Below are positions 31,738 to 34,319 of a stretch of 34,319 nt of DNA, piece after piece. How positions within the stretch are numbered: the first letter of the stretch is position 1; each line of letters opens with the position of its first letter. The stretch is from Saprospiraceae bacterium (GTDB lineage: Bacteria > Bacteroidota > Bacteroidia > Chitinophagales > Saprospiraceae): assembly GCA_028284395.1 (NCBI GenBank), contig JANQRV010000115.1:1-34319 (forward strand), read 5' to 3'. The notes beneath the pieces were generated by a model, which made no database searches, was not told the origin of the DNA, and saw only the letters and a program-made list of their open reading frames with translations. The position numbers and the translations under genes were made by a program.

Positions 31738-34319
31738 TTACCGGAGTAGCGTCACATTGCCCTTCTTAGTAAAGGTCTCTCCGCCGAAACAAACTGCAGT
31801 CACGTAATACACGTAGACATCCGGGGGTAGAATCTTACCCTTGAAGGTTCCGTCCCAGCCCATATTCAGGTCGTCACCTACGTACATTTCTTCTCCCCAG
31901 CGATTGTAGACAATTAGTCTTACGCTTTCCAATACTTCGCTTCGAACGCGGAATATATCGTTGCTCCCATCGGAGTTGGGAGAGAAGGCAGAAGGCACAA
32001 AAATATGCGGTTCTTCGCAGATGACCATACAGTCGGGAGTAGTAATAACTTCTACGAGTTCGCAGTCATTATTCATATTGGCCATGGTGATGGTAAGGTC
32101 TTCATTGACCGGAATGCCCATCACTTGGTAATCCCCGGGACCAATTTCTTCCAGTGTGCCGGCGCTCACTTCGATCATGTCCGCATCAGTGGAAAAAAGT
32201 ACCCGATAGGTTTGTTGATTGACTTCACACTGAGGGCCACTCGGATCGGTGCTGAAACTTGGATACGGCATAGTTGTCCAAGTAAATGCAGTACGAGTTG
32301 TGCTGGTACATTCACCATCGATTTGCCTTGCTTCAGCGTAATAAGTACCGGGGGTGTCCGGCATGGAGAATGGTGCATTCTCGACAATGAGATTACCGGC
32401 CGTTAGGGAGTCATACCAGTCAACGGTGATTCCCTCCGGAACAATGGCGGCAAACTGTGGGACGGGGTCTCCTTCACAGGTATTGATGCTATCAATCTCA
32501 GCTGAGGGGGGATCGATGTTAATACCGATACACATGCAATCGGGAGCATCTACGGTGATTGCACTTTCACACATTGTCGTGGTATTGAACAAAGCAATTT
32601 CTACTGCCTCACCGCGCGTAATATTACTGACGGTAAATGAACCATTACCATTATCGGTTAATTGTCCAGATGAGGCAACTACGCTATCCGCGGTTGTAAC
32701 AAAGCTAATGCTATAAGTCATTCCATCGTCGTTACAATCGGTCAGCGTAGAGTCCAATACGAAAGTTGGATTTGCATTGATAATGAAAGAGACCGGTGTT
32801 CGTGGATTGACCGTACATTCGCTTTCGATGTGTCGTGCTTGAGCGTAGTAAGTGCCTGGTTGAGCAGGAGAAAACTGTGGTGAATTCTCAAGCAATAAAT
32901 TGCCTCCAGTTGGTGCATCATACCAATCTACCGCTACCCCCGATGGTGTCGTTGCACTTAACGGCGGAATGTTCGCATCTCCCTCGCATACCTCTACATC
33001 CCCCAGTGTAGACGGAGGTTCAAGGCCAAGGATTTCGCAGGAACAATTCGGAGCACTAATATCGATCCGGGCGGTACATCCACTGGCTTCGTTAGATAGT
33101 TGAATCGTTATATCCGTACCATTGGGAATGTCATTGATGGCATAGCTCCCATCGCCATTGTTGACCAATTGGCCAGCACTCGTACCAACACCGTCGGCAT
33201 TGGTAGTAAAGGAAATGCTATAAGACATCAGATCAATGGCACAAACGGGGCCTTCTCCGGATAGTTCAAACTCCGGAGCTTCTTTTAGTAGCAATACAAC
33301 CGCTGTCCGGACGGTACTGGTGCAACTGTTCATTTCAATTCGAGCTTCCGCAAAATAAGTACCGGGGCCTGGAGCTGTAAAAGAGGCAGTACCGGCTGCG
33401 AGTAAATTACCATCCGTAGCGGAATCATACCAGTCAACGGTTTGACCATTTGGCACCGTTGCGGTTAAAGCCGGAATCGCTTCATCGGGGCAATATTCCT
33501 GATCCCCTCCGCTAATTGGTGGTTCGATGGAGAAGTTCTCGCAGGCACAAGTCGGTGCGGTAATTTGTTCGGTGCGACTACAATTTGTATCGCTATTAGT
33601 TAGCACAATTGTCAGACTACTGTCCGTAGGAATACCATCTACGGTATAATTATTTGCACCACCATCCGTCAATACTCCGGCATTGATCTCTATATCAGAG
33701 GCGTCGGTAGTGAAACGGACGCTGTATGTTTGCAAATTATCAGCACATACCGCCCCTTCGGAAGCCAATTCATAGCTGGGAATTGGGTTGATGGTCAGCG
33801 TAACCGGAGTTCGAGAATTACTGGTACAATTGTTTACCGGAATCCGCGCTTCTGCGTAATAGGTACCAGCCTGAGCGGGTACAAAGGCCAGGGTGCCTTC
33901 GGCTAACAAGTTACCTCCAATCTCGGCATCGTACCAGTCTGCCGTAGCATCCGTTTGTACGGTAACGGTCAGTGCCGGAATCGCTTCGTCCGAACAGATA
34001 ACCTGGTCTCCACCGCTGGATACTGGGACTTCTACGGTGATATCAACACAATCGCAATCAGGCGCTTCAATCGTCTCGGTCCGACTACAGTTGGTCGAGT
34101 TATTGGTTAGCGTAATGACGACGCTGGAAGCAGTATCAATACCCGTGATCGTATACATGCCGTTTCCATCGCTGGTCAATGTGCCAATATCTGAGCTGAC
34201 ATCTTCCGCGTCGGAGGTGAAGGAAACACTGTAGGACAATAAGTCTTCCGCACAAGCAGCTCCTCCATCAGCGATTGTAAACGTTGGAGTAATATTAACA
34301 ATCAATTCGACAGGAGTTC
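31738..34319 (-). CDS. Repeat-built surface protein with gliding-motility C-terminal domain (partial)
   Basis: The visible 860 codons are the C-terminal part of a large secreted protein; the frame is open through the right edge with the sense TPVEL at 34317, so its start lies outside. It consists of four tandem units of about 168 residues plus a half unit, then the CHU_C gliding-motility-associated domain (last 90 residues, with FVPSAFSPNSDGSNDIFRVR and IVYNRWGEEMYVG). Each unit has two beta sandwiches: one ending in APDCxC and one with VDWYDxxxGGNLL...GTYYAEAR. The CHU_C domain marks type IX secretion, so the protein is exported and surface-attached, most likely an adhesin. Many conserved Cys may form disulfides. 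No enzymatic motif is seen. Confidence 0.88.
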   Translation of the reverse strand, partial: TPVELIVNITPTFTIADGGAACAEDLLSYSVSFTSDAEDVSSDIGTLTSDGNGMYTITGIDTASSVVITLTNNSTNCSRTETIEAPDCDCVDITVEVPVSSGGDQVICSDEAIPALTVTVQTDATADWYDAEIGGNLLAEGTLAFVPAQAGTYYAEARIPVNNCTSNSRTPVTLTINPIPSYELASEGAVCADNLQTYSVRFTTDASDIEINAGVLTDGGANNYTVDGIPTDSSLTIVLTNSDTNCSRTEQITAPTCACENFSIEPPISGGDQEYCPDEAIPALTATVPNGQTVDWYDSATDGNLLAAGTASFTAPGPGTYFAEARIEMNSCTSTVRTAVVLLLKEAPEFELSGEGPVCAIDLMSYSISFTTNADGVGTSAGQLVNNGDGSYAINDIPNGTDITIQLSNEASGCTARIDISAPNCSCEILGLEPPSTLGDVEVCEGDANIPPLSATTPSGVAVDWYDAPTGGNLLLENSPQFSPAQPGTYYAQARHIESECTVNPRTPVSFIINANPTFVLDSTLTDCNDDGMTYSISFVTTADSVVASSGQLTDNGNGSFTVSNITRGEAVEIALFNTTTMCESAITVDAPDCMCIGINIDPPSAEIDSINTCEGDPVPQFAAIVPEGITVDWYDSLTAGNLIVENAPFSMPDTPGTYYAEARQIDGECTSTTRTAFTWTTMPYPSFSTDPSGPQCEVNQQTYRVLFSTDADMIEVSAGTLEEIGPGDYQVMGIPVNEDLTITMANMNNDCELVEVITTPDCMVICEEPHIFVPSAFSPNSDGSNDIFRVRSEVLESVRLIVYNRWGEEMYVGDDLNMGWDGTFKGKILPPDVYVYYVTAVCFGGETFTKKGNVTLLR
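32293..34317 (-). repeat. Four tandem protein-coding units of about 504-507 bp
   Basis: Units by translation: 33811-34317, 33307-33810, 32800-33306 and 32293-32799. A partial fifth (32023-32292) precedes the C-terminal domain. Each begins RT-x-V (TPV or TAV) and contains paired Cys, a YSxSFTT segment, an AP-x-C-x-C hinge and a WYD...GGNLL segment. Units are clearly diverged at the residue level, so this is old domain duplication and not a recent DNA repeat. Confidence 0.85.

Noticed and set aside
32293..34317. Repeat units of the surface protein as a CRISPR or recent DNA repeat
   Set aside because: The periodicity is at protein-domain scale (about 505 bp), and the units have diverged in DNA sequence.

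Overview
The window reads as the chromosome of a Bacteroidota bacterium, most like the Saprospiria/Lewinella group. This rests on protein families rather than a marker gene. There is a type IX secretion C-terminal sorting domain (25323-26627), a gliding-motility-associated (CHU_C type) C-terminal domain (31738-34319), an OMP_b-brl_3 type TonB-dependent receptor, TlpA-like thioredoxins, several lipoproteins, and TAnnTTTG-like -7 boxes. No rRNA, tRNA, CRISPR array, insertion sequence or phage gene was seen.

Left part (1-5026). On the minus strand lies an RNA-repair pair: Hen1 followed by the kinase end of Pnkp, which runs off the left edge. Divergent from it is a tight three-gene plus-strand operon: a methylthioribose-kinase-like phosphotransferase, a predicted lipoprotein ADP-ribosylglycohydrolase with both metal motifs intact, and a FlaR-like P-loop kinase. 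The grouping suggests nucleoside, ribose or ADP-ribose processing, but no substrate can be read from the sequence.

Central metabolic part (5309-15742). A fused E1 alpha/beta 2-oxoacid dehydrogenase is followed by a plus-strand run: thioredoxin-like/TPR protein, GrpB-family protein, SAM methyltransferase, nitrilase-family amidohydrolase and a proline-iminopeptidase-like lipoprotein. A convergent flavin-containing monooxygenase and an L-lactate permease (LctP) follow. Two degraded coding fragments flank the monooxygenase: a DUF6940-like N-terminal piece (12153-12311) and a TonB C-terminal domain piece (13657-13866).

Envelope part (15758-25126). Present are a TonB-dependent receptor, a divergent TlpA-like protein, a secreted DNA/RNA non-specific nuclease with an extra C-terminal domain, an exported DUF711 protein, and a PadR-PspC regulator/membrane-protein pair. 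A perfect 10-bp inverted repeat flanks the putative divergent promoters of the nuclease and DUF711 genes. Three TACTAT elements spaced exactly 17 bp lie upstream of padR. A frameshifted metallo-beta-lactamase-fold remnant lies between DUF711 and pspC.

Right part (25323-34319). These are mostly secreted or surface proteins: a PKD/T9SS protein, a large lipoprotein with a degenerate SGNH domain, a PVC-type propeller and a cytochrome c domain, an orphan exported protein, a lipoprotein with a clear terminator, and a repeat-built surface protein that runs off the right edge. The best candidates for something undescribed are the exported ADP-ribosylglycohydrolase operon beside the RNA-repair locus, and the nuclease/DUF711 divergent pair with its shared dyad.
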